A stretch of DNA of 47,883 nucleotides from CALBZH01 sp964538515 (GTDB taxonomy: Bacteria > Desulfobacterota > Syntrophobacteria > Syntrophobacterales > Syntrophobacteraceae): contig CAZIEW010000040.1 in NCBI GenBank assembly GCA_964538515.1, positions 1-47,883 on the forward strand. Direction: 5' to 3'. The first letter of the stretch is position 1, and each line of letters begins with the position of its first letter. Of this stretch, positions 8,300-16,674 are shown in pieces. Under the pieces are notes generated by a model that ran no database searches, was not told where the DNA came from, and saw only the letters and a list, made by a program, of their open reading frames with translations. The translations under genes were made by a program, and so were the position numbers.

Positions 8300-9763
8300 T
8301 CATCCAAAGCGGGCAAGATACTCCGTCACTCTCAGTTTCCGCAAGGCACTTGCTGAGCTCATGTAACGAATCTTCCCGAATACGGGGCGGTCCGGCCCCC
8401 AAGGTCGGTCGTAACGTCCGAGGATCCAAAAGATGCCCGAATAGGAATTGGGATCCCTTCCGTCGAGAGCGTACTTGTTGTTGAGCTCGATCATGATTGC
8501 AAGAGCTTCTTGAGGTGAGGGCGTCCACTCCAGGATCTTCTTTCCCCACAGCATCCTGAGGTAATTGTGCATGACTCCCTCCTCGACCAGCTGCCTTTGA
8601 GCCGCATTCCAGAGTGAGTCATGGGTTTCGCAAGCCTCGAAACGATCGAGTGTGTAAAGGGCAGGGCGACGATCCGACGCGTGGCGATCGAGCTCGTCAC
8701 GTGCCCACGGGGGCAGAGATTCGTATCGGTCGTAGTCCTCACGGAAACCACACAGGTTGAAGCCGATCTCTCGCCATGTGATCAGTTGGTCGAGAAAGGC
8801 TTCGGCTCCCTCACTCATCCCCCACCAGCCCGTTCGCTTGCCATTAGCCGTCCGCCCGAGGTGATCGAGCGTCCACTCCTCGACCTCGGCGATCTGCGAG
8901 AAGATCTGATGCGCTGACAGGTGGCCGAAGTGCAGATAGGGTGAAAGGCCGCTGGTCGCGCGCTCGTCTGGGTGGCTCCGCTCCAGGGCGTACACCGAAA
9001 GGCTTCGCGCGAGGAAAGCTTGCCAGACTTCGTTGGCTCGCTGCCAGCCTCCATGAGTGGAAACCGGCGATACCTGGTGATTCAAGGGGAGGGCCCGAAG
9101 GGACCGTGGACCTCCGTTGAGGGCTTCGAGATCAGCGGTCGGCCACTTCTCATGGAGCGCACCGGGCAGCGAAACGGGCGGCGTAGGCTCAAGTGTGGCA
9201 AGAGGGTCTTCCAACGGGCATTCCAAAAGGTGCGCCGGCAGCTCCCGCTGAAGGAAACGGCGGAAGGCATAGGCGGTCGAGAAGACCTGCGGGGCGGATC
9301 GCATGGGCAGGAGGCCATTGGAATCGACGGCTTCCATCAGCACGCCCACCTGCTGCGCAGCAGCCTCCAGCATGCGAGGCAGAAAAAAGGCTGGAAAATC
9401 ATCCGTGACCACGACCGACGCCTCTTGGGCCAGTGCCTTTAGAAGGCCTTTGCCGGCTCCCGAGGAAGGCTCGACGTAAGGATAGTACAAGGCGGGTGCT
9501 CGGTCGAAATAGGCCTGATTCTGCTGCATTCCCTGAAGGACGAAGGCGTGAAGCCGATCACTCGCCCACGGGTAGTCACACCGAAGAGCTTCGAGCACGA
9601 CGAGCGGACGACCCTGCTGCTGAGCCCATTGTGCAGCGCGCTGAAGCCCAAAGTTCCAGAACGGCCTGCGACTGGCAGTCATCCAGTAAAGGACGTACTG
9701 GGCATCCGTTCGAATGTCTCTCCGGTTGAGGCGGCGAATTCGGCCAGGAGGCACATCAATCAT
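8300..9763 (-). CDS. Class II CPD photolyase
   Basis: A 487-residue flavoprotein matching class II cyclobutane pyrimidine dimer photolyases. The N-terminal Rossmann-like antenna domain is about 20-180 (YVLYWMTASRR...FGLQRA). The helical FAD domain carries the class II signatures SGLSPYLHFGHLS, LWNAAQRQLVEEGVMHNYLR with MLWGKKILEW, and ALDGRDPNSYSGIFWILGRY followed by DRPWGPDRPVFGKIRYM. It repairs UV dimers with blue light and reduced FAD. Its presence in an otherwise anaerobe-like gene set suggests occasional light exposure. It lies between the thioredoxin gene (26-bp gap) and recJ on the minus strand. The start at 9763 has only a weak ribosome site. Confidence 0.95.
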   Translation of the reverse strand: MIDVPPGRIRRLNRRDIRTDAQYVLYWMTASRRPFWNFGLQRAAQWAQQQGRPLVVLEALRCDYPWASDRLHAFVLQGMQQNQAYFDRAPALYYPYVEPSSGAGKGLLKALAQEASVVVTDDFPAFFLPRMLEAAAQQVGVLMEAVDSNGLLPMRSAPQVFSTAYAFRRFLQRELPAHLLECPLEDPLATLEPTPPVSLPGALHEKWPTADLEALNGGPRSLRALPLNHQVSPVSTHGGWQRANEVWQAFLARSLSVYALERSHPDERATSGLSPYLHFGHLSAHQIFSQIAEVEEWTLDHLGRTANGKRTGWWGMSEGAEAFLDQLITWREIGFNLCGFREDYDRYESLPPWARDELDRHASDRRPALYTLDRFEACETHDSLWNAAQRQLVEEGVMHNYLRMLWGKKILEWTPSPQEALAIMIELNNKYALDGRDPNSYSGIFWILGRYDRPWGPDRPVFGKIRYMSSASALRKLRVTEYLARFG

Positions 9764-9789
9764 GCTTGCAAATCAATCCCGATCAGGGT

Positions 9790-10242
9790 TCAAAGCAGAG
9801 CCCTCAGGTGACGCTCGATTTCCTCTTTGGGTACAGCCCCCGTGAGGCGATCCACCTCGCGCCCCCGCCGAAAGAAAATAAGCGATGGTACGGTCGTTGC
9901 TGCGTGGTGTGCCGCGGTCATTGGGCTCTGATCGAGGAGAAGCCGGGCGAATTTGACGCGCCCCGTGTTCTCATAGGCCAGCCGATCGATGACGGGGTTG
10001 AGCTGTTTGCAGTAAACGCAGCTTTGTGACCACACGTAGACGGCAACCAGCCCGGGGAAGGCCAGTACCTCTTTGCCAAAGCTTTGATCGTTCACGCCGA
10101 TCGCATAATCCGGGTAGCGGTTCTCTATGGATATCGGTGTCTTGCAGCGTCCACATTTCGGGTTCTCCCCAAGACGCACTTTCGGGACTCGATTCCGAGT
10201 CCCGCAGTTTCCACACGCAATCATGACATGATCTCGGTCCAC
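9790..10242 (-). CDS. Zinc-ribbon thioredoxin (Trx2/TrxC-like) with CVYC active site
   Basis: A 150-residue protein with an N-terminal zinc ribbon (CGNCGTRNRV...CGRC), the layout of thioredoxin 2, followed by a thioredoxin fold. The redox motif is WSQSCVYCKQL instead of the usual WAxWCGPC. Both cysteines are kept, but the preceding Trp is Ser and Gly-Pro is Val-Tyr. The cis-proline loop TTVPSLIFF is normal. The GTG at 10242 is chosen because GGAGGA lies 8 nt upstream; an in-frame ATG at 10224 is the alternative. It is likely a cytoplasmic disulfide reductase or thiol oxidoreductase with shifted redox potential. Confidence 0.88.
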   Translation of the reverse strand: MDRDHVMIACGNCGTRNRVPKVRLGENPKCGRCKTPISIENRYPDYAIGVNDQSFGKEVLAFPGLVAVYVWSQSCVYCKQLNPVIDRLAYENTGRVKFARLLLDQSPMTAAHHAATTVPSLIFFRRGREVDRLTGAVPKEEIERHLRALL

Positions 10243-10373
10243 TTCTGAGCTCCTCCACCATCTAAGATTCCTCGCGTCAAGTGCGATCTCGAAACCGGGC
10301 ACACTGGCACCAGTTAATCACGCCGGAGCGGCCATGCAAGCCATTTTGCGGAGAGATGTCGGGGAACTTGTGG

Positions 10374-10403
10374 TTGATTTCTCGATCTTCCCGCACTTAT
10401 AAT
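10374..10403 (+). promoter_or_regulatory. Sigma-70-type promoter for the cooC operon
   Basis: TTGATT (10374-10379), an 18-bp spacer and a perfect TATAAT (10398-10403), about 54 bp upstream of the cooC start. Confidence 0.6.
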
Positions 10404-10456
10404 GCAGGACGGTCTTAAAGAAAACCCCACACTTGAATGAACTGGAGGTTATTCCT

Positions 10457-11239
10457 TTGAAAATTGCTGTGAGTGGTAAAGGGGGCGTGGGCAAGACGAC
10501 CCTATCGGCTTTTTTGGTGAAGTGGTTTGCGACCCATGGTAAGGAAGTGCTGGCAATCGATGCCGATCCCGATGCGAACCTGGGGCATGGGCTCGGGGTC
10601 AAAGGCGCCTCGGAAATCATTCCCATCGCGAAAATGAAAGATTTGGTGGCTGAACGGACCGAATCCGTCCCAGGCAGCTACGGAGGGTTTTTCAAGATCA
10701 ACCCCAAGGTTGACGACCTTCCCGAAAAGCTGGCCGTGGCCAGTGGGGACCATGTGCGATTGATGGTGATGGGCGGCGTCAAAAAGGGTGGTATGGGCTG
10801 TGTCTGTCCCGAGAGTATTCTGCTGAAAAATCTGGTGCAGCACCTGATCCTGAGACGGGACGAAGTGGTGATCATGGACATGGAGGCCGGTGTCGAGCAC
10901 TTGGGACGGGGCACATCCAAGGCGGTGGACTGCCTTCTGGTTGTGGTCGAGCCCGGCCAGCGCAGTATCGACACCGCTGTGCGCATCAAGGAGCTCGCCG
11001 GAGACATCGGTCTCACGAGAATCGCGTTGGTCGGCAACAAGGTGAGAAGTCAGAGGGACAAGGAGTTCCTGCTCGACAACATGGCGGAGTATCGTTTTCT
11101 GGGCTTCATCCCTTACGACGAGGGGATCATCGATGCCGACCTGAAGGGCGTGTTCGCGGACGGGGTGTCCGAGGAGACGAAGGCTGGTCTTGAGGAAATT
11201 GCCCAGAACCTCGTGGCGATGGCCTTGTCAATCCAATAA
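10457..11239 (+). CDS. cooC: CooC-type nickel-insertion ATPase
   Basis: A 260-residue SIMIBI-class P-loop ATPase. It has the deviant Walker A GKGGVGKTT (7-15), AIDADPDANLGHGLG, and the CooC hallmark GGMGCVCPE with Cys115-x-Cys117, which bridges a metal across the dimer. DMEAGVEHLGRGT follows as switch II. The family loads nickel into the C-cluster of carbon monoxide dehydrogenase/acetyl-CoA synthase. TTG 10457 is chosen because GGAGG lies 8 nt upstream; an ATG at 10433 has no ribosome site. It is first in an operon with folE2 (30-bp gap). Several CooC paralogs usually exist in acetogens and sulfate reducers, so the exact client enzyme cannot be read here. Confidence 0.9.
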   Translation: MKIAVSGKGGVGKTTLSAFLVKWFATHGKEVLAIDADPDANLGHGLGVKGASEIIPIAKMKDLVAERTESVPGSYGGFFKINPKVDDLPEKLAVASGDHVRLMVMGGVKKGGMGCVCPESILLKNLVQHLILRRDEVVIMDMEAGVEHLGRGTSKAVDCLLVVVEPGQRSIDTAVRIKELAGDIGLTRIALVGNKVRSQRDKEFLLDNMAEYRFLGFIPYDEGIIDADLKGVFADGVSEETKAGLEEIAQNLVAMALSIQ

Positions 11240-11269
11240 GAGAGCCAACACGATTCGAAGAGCCGCACC

Positions 11270-12043
11270 ATGATCGACGTGCAGAATCAGACGGACTATC
11301 GAAACATCAACGTGGACAAGGTTGGAGTCAAGGACATCCGTTATCCCATGAGGGTGATGGATAAGAGCAACGGGATGCAGCACACCGTCGCTTCCATCAA
11401 CATGTACGTGAACTTGCCGCGTGAGTTCAAGGGGACTCACATGAGCCGGTTCATCGAAATCCTCAACGAGTTTCACGGACACTTGGACATCCGGGAGCTC
11501 AGCTCTATCATGGAGTTGATGCAGGAGCGACTCCAGTCCCAGTCAGCCCATCTCGAGATCAGCTTTCCATACTTTGTCAAGAAGCTCTCACCCGTGACCG
11601 ATTCCGAGGGGCTTATGGAATACGGGTGCCGTGTTAGCGGTTCGCTGAGCGCCACCAGAGGCTACGACCTGGTGCTCGAGGTCAATGTTCCCATCACGAC
11701 GGTCTGCCCGTGCTCTAAGGAGATCAGCAGCCACGGGGCCCACAATCAGCGCGGCGTTGTGCGGCTTGCCGTACGCTTTAAACGTTTTGTCTGGATTGAG
11801 GACTTGGTTCGCTTGGTGGAAAAGGCCGCTTCCTGCGAGGTTTATTCCGTTCTGAAACGCCCTGATGAGAAGTACGTGACGGAGCAGGCCTACGAGAACC
11901 CCAAGTTCGTGGAGGACGTGGTGCGGGACGTCGCGTATCAGTTGAAGCAAGACCCGAATGTGCTTTGGTTTATGGTTGACGTGGAAAACTTCGAATCGAT
12001 CCACAACCACAGTGCCTATGCATGCATCGAGCGGACGAAGTGA
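11270..12043 (+). CDS. folE2: GTP cyclohydrolase FolE2 (type IB)
   Basis: A 257-residue enzyme that converts GTP to 7,8-dihydroneopterin triphosphate, first step of folate (and 7-deazapurine) synthesis. The FolE2 signature is clear: NVPITTVCPCSKEIS with the catalytic Cys146, and the HGAHNQRG loop with His158, plus the N-terminal GVKDIRYPM. Unlike FolE, FolE2 works with several divalent metals and is not strictly zinc dependent. It follows cooC by 30 bp and precedes the kinase-like gene, on the same strand. The Shine-Dalgarno is weak, so translation may be coupled to cooC. Confidence 0.95.
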   Translation: MIDVQNQTDYRNINVDKVGVKDIRYPMRVMDKSNGMQHTVASINMYVNLPREFKGTHMSRFIEILNEFHGHLDIRELSSIMELMQERLQSQSAHLEISFPYFVKKLSPVTDSEGLMEYGCRVSGSLSATRGYDLVLEVNVPITTVCPCSKEISSHGAHNQRGVVRLAVRFKRFVWIEDLVRLVEKAASCEVYSVLKRPDEKYVTEQAYENPKFVEDVVRDVAYQLKQDPNVLWFMVDVENFESIHNHSAYACIERTK

Positions 12044-12066
12044 CCTTTCAAGGGCCTGGAGACATC

Positions 12067-13701
12067 ATGGAAGCACTGAAGCGCTTCGAAGAGATCTGCC
12101 GGGCCTTCCTCGATCCCTCCTTTTATCCTCATTCGGTGCGTGACATCGAACGACGCGACACGCACATCTCGACCGTATTCCTCACCGGGGACTGGGCCTA
12201 CAAGCTCAAGAAGCCCGTCGACTTCGGCTTCCTTGACTTCAGCTCGCTTGAGAAGCGCTTGCACTTCTGCCGACAGGAGGTCGCGCTCAACGGGCGATTG
12301 AGTCGCGGGGTGTATCATTCCGTCGAGACCATCCTCCGGGACGACACGGGGCGGCTTCGTCTGGGCGGCGAGGGAGATGTGGTGGAAGTCGCTGTTAAGA
12401 TGCGACAGTTGCCGGAGCAAGCGAGCCTTCAATTCCTGTTGAGCAAGCCGTCACAGGAGGAAGGTCGTCTGAACGGTGATCTCGGGATGCGAGCCGCCGA
12501 GATTGGACGAGTGCTCGCGAGCTTTTATCGCAGCAGCCCACCAAGCCCGTCGGTCGATCATTTCGGGGACCCGGATGTCGTGGCTTACAACGTGGAAGAG
12601 AATTTCCGACAGGTCGAGCCCTTCGCAGCCCAACTGCTGCCTTTCGATCGGTGGGAGCTTGTCCGTGAGGTCAGCCGGGCGTTCCTGCGATTTTGGCGCC
12701 CGCTGTTTGAGAAGCGCATCGAGGAGGGGCGAATTCACGACGGCCATGGCGACCTGCGCCCGGATCACATCTATCTGCTCGACCGCATCCAAATCATCGA
12801 CTGCATCGAGTTCAACGACCGCTTTCGCTACGGAGATGCGGCTTCGGACCTCTCGTTTCTTCACATGGAGCTCGAGAAGCTGGGACAAAGCGGCTTTAGC
12901 CGGATAATCCTGGATGCCTATGTGGAGGCGGCCAAGGACTATGACCTGTACGCGCTGATCGACTTCTACGCCGCGTATCGGGCCGTCGTGAAGGTGAAAG
13001 TGGCCTGTCTTCGGCTGTCGGAGCTTGACGAGGCCGATGAGAAAGAGATGCTTCGGCGCGAAGCGGAGACCTACCTTTCGCTGGCATACCGATTCGCCTT
13101 GCAGTTCAGCCGTCCCACCCTCTGGGTGTGCTGCGGGCTTCCCGCTTCGGGTAAGTCCTACCTTGCTCGTGCGCTTGCCGAGGCGTTGAGCCTTGTTATG
13201 GTCCAGTCCGACCGGCTGCGCAAGGAACGGGAAAGGATTGCCACTTACGAGCCGGTGATCGTTGAGTATGACAAGGGTCTGTACCGACTGGAGCGTCGTC
13301 AGTACGTGTACGCGGCCATGCTCGCGGTCGCTCACGATGAGCTCAGACGAGGCCGCTCAGTGATCCTGGATGGATCGTTTTCACGGAGACGGTGGAGAGA
13401 GGACGCCCGCAGGCTTGCGCTCGACTGTGACACCAACATCATCTTTCTGGAATGCGCGTGCGACGAGAAGGGCATTCGAGAGCGGTTGCTTCAGCGGGAG
13501 AGGACCGGGGGCGCATCCGACGCGAGGCTGCAGCATCTTCCGAAGATGATCGAAGAATTCGAGCCCACGAGCGAGCTGAGCCCATCGGAGCATGTGGTGG
13601 TTGACACGTGTCGTCCGTTTGACCAATCGCTGGCCAAGGTCTTCTCAGCCGCTTACGCATGCAAATGCGAGCAAGTGTCCGCCGTTTTGGAACGCCTTTG
13701 A
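12067..13701 (+). CDS. Two-domain protein: APH-like kinase fold plus P-loop kinase
   Basis: A 544-residue protein of the COG2187/COG0645 type. Residues about 1-335 are an aminoglycoside-phosphotransferase-like kinase fold with the catalytic loop HGDLRPDHIYLL and a metal-binding IDCIEFNDRFRYGD segment. Residues about 350-535 form a P-loop kinase with Walker A GLPASGKS and an ILDGSFSRR motif, like zeta-toxin/AAA_33 kinases. The substrate is unknown. The ATG at 12067 (GGAGACATC upstream) is chosen over 12022, which would overlap folE2. It is third in the cooC operon. It is not a typical antibiotic-resistance enzyme. Confidence 0.82.
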   Translation: MEALKRFEEICRAFLDPSFYPHSVRDIERRDTHISTVFLTGDWAYKLKKPVDFGFLDFSSLEKRLHFCRQEVALNGRLSRGVYHSVETILRDDTGRLRLGGEGDVVEVAVKMRQLPEQASLQFLLSKPSQEEGRLNGDLGMRAAEIGRVLASFYRSSPPSPSVDHFGDPDVVAYNVEENFRQVEPFAAQLLPFDRWELVREVSRAFLRFWRPLFEKRIEEGRIHDGHGDLRPDHIYLLDRIQIIDCIEFNDRFRYGDAASDLSFLHMELEKLGQSGFSRIILDAYVEAAKDYDLYALIDFYAAYRAVVKVKVACLRLSELDEADEKEMLRREAETYLSLAYRFALQFSRPTLWVCCGLPASGKSYLARALAEALSLVMVQSDRLRKERERIATYEPVIVEYDKGLYRLERRQYVYAAMLAVAHDELRRGRSVILDGSFSRRRWREDARRLALDCDTNIIFLECACDEKGIRERLLQRERTGGASDARLQHLPKMIEEFEPTSELSPSEHVVVDTCRPFDQSLAKVFSAAYACKCEQVSAVLERL

Positions 13702-13728
13702 GTGAAGAAGAGCGAAGCGGGAGGATGA

Positions 13729-13950
13729 ATGATGGAGAAGCGTCCCTCCGAGGCAAGGGTTAGGTTTGCCAAGAATATGCGTTATTACAGGCGGTTGAGG
13801 AAATTGACCCTGTTGGAGCTTCAGCAGCTCACCGGACTGACATTTGGATATCTGGGGGAGGTGGAGCGTTTGAACGTAAATATCTCTCTCGACAACATGG
13901 AGAAGATCGTCAAAGCGTTGGATGTTCCGTTGGTCCGAATGTTCGAATAA
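13729..13950 (+). CDS. Small XRE-family regulator
   Basis: A 73-residue protein that is almost entirely a Cro/C1-type helix-turn-helix: RFAKNMRYYRRLRKLTLLEL, QQLTGLTFGYLGEVERLNVN, ISLDNMEKIVKALDVPL. No effector domain is present. It starts at an ATG after GGGAGGATGA, 27 bp after the kinase-like gene, so it is probably last in the cooC-folE2 operon. It may act as autoregulator, or as an antitoxin-like partner of the upstream P-loop kinase; the latter is only an inference from position. Confidence 0.8.
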   Translation: MMEKRPSEARVRFAKNMRYYRRLRKLTLLELQQLTGLTFGYLGEVERLNVNISLDNMEKIVKALDVPLVRMFE

Positions 13951-13985
13951 AAGAGTGAAGGCCGGTCGCAGCCGGTCGAAAAGTC

Positions 13986-14456
13986 TCAGACTTCGATGGA
14001 GAGGATCCGGTAAATCCGCATGCCGGAGGGAGCATAGACGGTCACTTCCTCGCCTTCGCGCCGGCCGAGAAGGCAGCGTCCCACGGGGGAATCGATCGAG
14101 AGCTTTCCATCGCTCACATCGGATTCATAGGGACCCACGAGCTCATAGCTCGCCGTCTCCCCGGTGTCCACATTCCGGATGCGGATCACGGCCCCGAAGC
14201 CCGCCTGCTTGATGATCACCCGACGCCCCACCACGATTTCGCACCCGGCAAGCTTTTGCTCGAGCTCCAAGATTCTTCGCTGAAGCACCACATGGCGCTC
14301 GCGAGCGGCCAGGTATTGCTGATTGTCCAGCCTGACCCCGAAGGCTCGCGCCTCCTGGAGCTCCTCCAGCACGGCGGGACGCACATCCCGTCTCAGGATA
14401 AGCAGATCCCTGAGCAGTCGGCGATATCCAATGCGGGTGATGGGTACCTTCGACAT
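13986..14456 (-). CDS. GreA/GreB-family transcription elongation factor
   Basis: A 156-residue protein. The N-terminal coiled coil (about 1-75, YLAARERHVVLQRRILELEQ) lacks the classic GreA start motif but fits the two-helix arrangement. The C-terminal FKBP-like domain (about 80-156) has VIIKQAGFGAVIRIRN, YELVGPYESDVSDGKLSIDS and PVGRCLLGRREGEEV, typical of Gre factors. It would stimulate RNA cleavage by backtracked RNA polymerase or otherwise bind the secondary channel. ATG 14456 is 13 bp after the NUDIX gene's stop, so the two are likely co-transcribed. Confidence 0.88.
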   Translation of the reverse strand: MSKVPITRIGYRRLLRDLLILRRDVRPAVLEELQEARAFGVRLDNQQYLAARERHVVLQRRILELEQKLAGCEIVVGRRVIIKQAGFGAVIRIRNVDTGETASYELVGPYESDVSDGKLSIDSPVGRCLLGRREGEEVTVYAPSGMRIYRILSIEV

Positions 14457-14469
14457 AGCACAGGTCTTC

Positions 14470-15024
14470 TCAATCGAAGAAGTCCTTCGGGAGCTCGCCT
14501 CGTTCCATTCTGGCCTTGAAGAGAGACAGCCCGATGACCGTTTTCCCATCCTGGATGGCCCCCTGCGCAATCAGATCGTAGATCTTCGACAGGTCAACGA
14601 CCTCGACGCGGGAAATTTCATCCTCGTCCTGCGCCGCCGACAGCTTCTTGAGCCTGGAGGCGGCGTAAATGCGGATCACCTCATTGGAATAACCGATGGC
14701 CGGGAAATAGCTGAAGAGCTCCACCAGCCGCTCCGGGCTGTAACCTGTCTCCTCGTGCATCTCACGCCGAGCGCACACTTCCAGGGGCTCGCCCGGATCG
14801 GCCTTGCCCGCGGGGATCTCGAGGGTCTCCCGCGCAATGGCATAGCGCCACTGGCGCACCATCAGGATCCGATTCGAATCGAGAAAGGGCACGACGGCAG
14901 CGGCTTCGGGGTGGTCGATCCTGATCCGCTCCGTCAACCGCCCGGTGCGAAGCCGAACCGTATCCAAATGAGCACTGAAATGGTTTGCGTGAATACTGCC
15001 GAGCGTCCTGATCCGTTCTTCCAT
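14470..15024 (-). CDS. NUDIX hydrolase, ADP-ribose pyrophosphatase type
   Basis: A 184-residue protein with a perfect NUDIX box: G, five residues, E, seven residues (PLEVCAR), REMHEETGY. The surrounding layout (RQWRYAIARETLEIPAGKAD before the box) is that of ADP-ribose/ADP-sugar pyrophosphatases, which hydrolyse ADP-ribose to AMP and ribose-5-phosphate. ATG 15024 is chosen because GGGAGAGG lies upstream; an ATG at 15060 has no ribosome site. It is upstream of the Gre-family gene. Confidence 0.92.
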   Translation of the reverse strand: MEERIRTLGSIHANHFSAHLDTVRLRTGRLTERIRIDHPEAAAVVPFLDSNRILMVRQWRYAIARETLEIPAGKADPGEPLEVCARREMHEETGYSPERLVELFSYFPAIGYSNEVIRIYAASRLKKLSAAQDEDEISRVEVVDLSKIYDLIAQGAIQDGKTVIGLSLFKARMERGELPKDFFD

Positions 15025-15288
15025 AGGCGCCTCTCCCTTGGTTTTGCCCAAGTAAAGCATCTTTCGATGTCTCGATCAAGCCGTCTTAAGGAAGAGAAGG
15101 GAAGGAGTGCCGTTGAAAAATCGTGCTGGGAGCCGCTCCCTTCGGTTTGAAGGACAACGGGCGCTCACAAATGAGGTTGACATGTGTTTCATTTTGAGTG
15201 AAAGGCGTCTTACCATTGGGTGGTGTCATCGACACTGCCCGGTTCTTGTGCGTGGCTCGCATCCATTCAATGAGGAGAGACGGACGGT

Positions 15289-16161
15289 ATGAGTCAGAGA
15301 ATTGGATTTATCGGTTTGGGGATTATGGGCACGGCCATGGCCCGCAACCTTGTGCGTGCAGGCTTTCAGGTAACGGTCTACAACCGCGCTCCGGAAAAAA
15401 CCGAGCCCCTTACCGCCCTGGGCGCATCGACGGCGCCGACGGCCCTTGCGCTCGCCGAAAACACCGATGTAATCCTCTGCATGGTGACCGGTGCCGAGGC
15501 CATTACGGATATCCTATGGGGACCGAACGGGGCCGCACAGGCTCTCAATCGCTCCAAGTACTTTGTGAACATGAGCACGGTCTCTCCGCGTTTTGCGACA
15601 GAGCTGGGTGAAAAGCTTGCGTCGACCTCTGTCCGGTACGTGGACGCACCCGTATCCGGCTCCAAGAAGCCCGCCGAAGAGGCAACCCTGATTATCCTGG
15701 TCGGCGGCGTGGAAGAGGAGGTGAAGGAGCTGGCACCTGTTTTCGGGGCCATGGGGAAGAAGACGGTTTACTGCGGACCGGCCGGGCAGGGGGCCATGAT
15801 GAAGATGGCCATCAACCTGCTGCTCGGAATCATGATGGAAGGGGTGTCCGAAATGATGCGGCTGGGCACCGCAGGCGGTCTCTCGGCCGAGACCATGCTG
15901 GATGTCGTGCTGAGCGGCCCCCTTCAATGTCCCTTCTTCCACATGAAGTCGGAAATGCTCAAGTCGGAGGTATTTTCTCCCCAATTCCCGCTCAAGCACA
16001 TGACCAAAGATTTGAAGGCCATCGTGGACACGGCCCATGACGTGGGCGTTCCGGCTCCCGTCGCCCATACGCTTCTGCCTCTCTACCGCGCGGGTATCCG
16101 GAAGGGGTGGGGCGAGGCTGACTTTGCGGCGATCTTTGACGTGTTGAAATCGCTCGAGTGA
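15289..16161 (+). CDS. NAD(P)-dependent glyoxylate/succinic semialdehyde reductase
   Basis: A 290-residue beta-hydroxyacid dehydrogenase. It has the Rossmann motif IGFIGLGIMGTAMARNL, the substrate loop DAPVSGSKKPAEEA (the SGSKKPAE form is typical of the Geobacter/plant GLYR subgroup rather than 3-hydroxyisobutyrate dehydrogenase), the catalytic lysine in GQGAMMKMAINLL and a C-terminal FPLKHMTKDLKA. It reduces glyoxylate to glycolate and succinic semialdehyde to gamma-hydroxybutyrate, detoxifying aldehydes. It starts a plus-strand run with two small genes. Confidence 0.9.
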   Translation: MSQRIGFIGLGIMGTAMARNLVRAGFQVTVYNRAPEKTEPLTALGASTAPTALALAENTDVILCMVTGAEAITDILWGPNGAAQALNRSKYFVNMSTVSPRFATELGEKLASTSVRYVDAPVSGSKKPAEEATLIILVGGVEEEVKELAPVFGAMGKKTVYCGPAGQGAMMKMAINLLLGIMMEGVSEMMRLGTAGGLSAETMLDVVLSGPLQCPFFHMKSEMLKSEVFSPQFPLKHMTKDLKAIVDTAHDVGVPAPVAHTLLPLYRAGIRKGWGEADFAAIFDVLKSLE

Positions 16162-16201
16162 GCATTGTCTAGGAGTCCAACGCCAGAGGAGGAACGAGGA
16201 T

Positions 16202-16429
16202 ATGGCTAAAGAGGCGCAGCTGATTCATTCCTTTCCCAAGAACCCGCTTGAGGAGGTCAGAGCTTCTCTGACCGTCTACAAGGGGAAGCAATATGTCGAC
16301 TTGAGGATCTACTACAAGGGTGACGACGGAGAGTTCCACCCTTCCAAGAAGGGTTTGACGGTGTCTCTGGATCTTTTCCCAGAGCTGCTGCAGGCCGTCG
16401 AGAAGGTCGGTGAGGCCATTGGGGAATAG
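16202..16429 (+). CDS. PC4/YdbC-like ssDNA-binding protein
   Basis: A 75-residue protein with the beta-beta-beta-beta-alpha pattern of the transcriptional coactivator PC4 family: LEEVRASLTVYKGKQYVDLR, IYYKGDDGEFHPSKKGLTVS, LDLFPELLQAVEKV. The PSKKGLT segment is a common PC4 feature. Dimers bind single-stranded DNA or unwound promoters. ATG 16202 follows GAGGAGGAACGAGGAT. It sits 40 bp after the reductase gene and 24 bp before the zinc-ribbon gene. Confidence 0.82.
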   Translation: MAKEAQLIHSFPKNPLEEVRASLTVYKGKQYVDLRIYYKGDDGEFHPSKKGLTVSLDLFPELLQAVEKVGEAIGE

Positions 16430-16453
16430 GGTGGCGAGGCACGAGAGGTGGCA

Positions 16454-16645
16454 ATGAGTCAAGAATTGGAATGCATGTGCATGGTATGCGGCATTTCGGT
16501 TTACCTTAGGACAGATGAGGTCGTTTTCGACGATCCCGGATTTGGGACCATGCAGATGATCCGGAATGTCTCTTGCCCCGAATGCGGGGGACAGCTAGGC
16601 GTTGTGGGTAAGGCGGGGGACCAGCCTGTCTACAAGATCCAGTAG
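16454..16645 (+). CDS. Small zinc-ribbon-like protein
   Basis: A 63-residue protein with two CxxC pairs, CMVCG near residue 11 and CPECGG near residue 44, which would bind one zinc. No catalytic domain is attached. The ATG at 16454 follows AGAGGTGGCA; a GTG two codons earlier is possible. It is likely co-transcribed with the PC4-like gene. Function unknown. Confidence 0.7.
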   Translation: MSQELECMCMVCGISVYLRTDEVVFDDPGFGTMQMIRNVSCPECGGQLGVVGKAGDQPVYKIQ

Positions 16646-16674
16646 TCGGTTACCCGCCTCGGAGCCAGAGACCC

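Noticed and set aside
12451..13335. A 294-codon minus-strand frame opposite the two-domain kinase gene
   Set aside because: It is antisense to conserved kinase motifs (HGDLRPDH, GLPASGKS).
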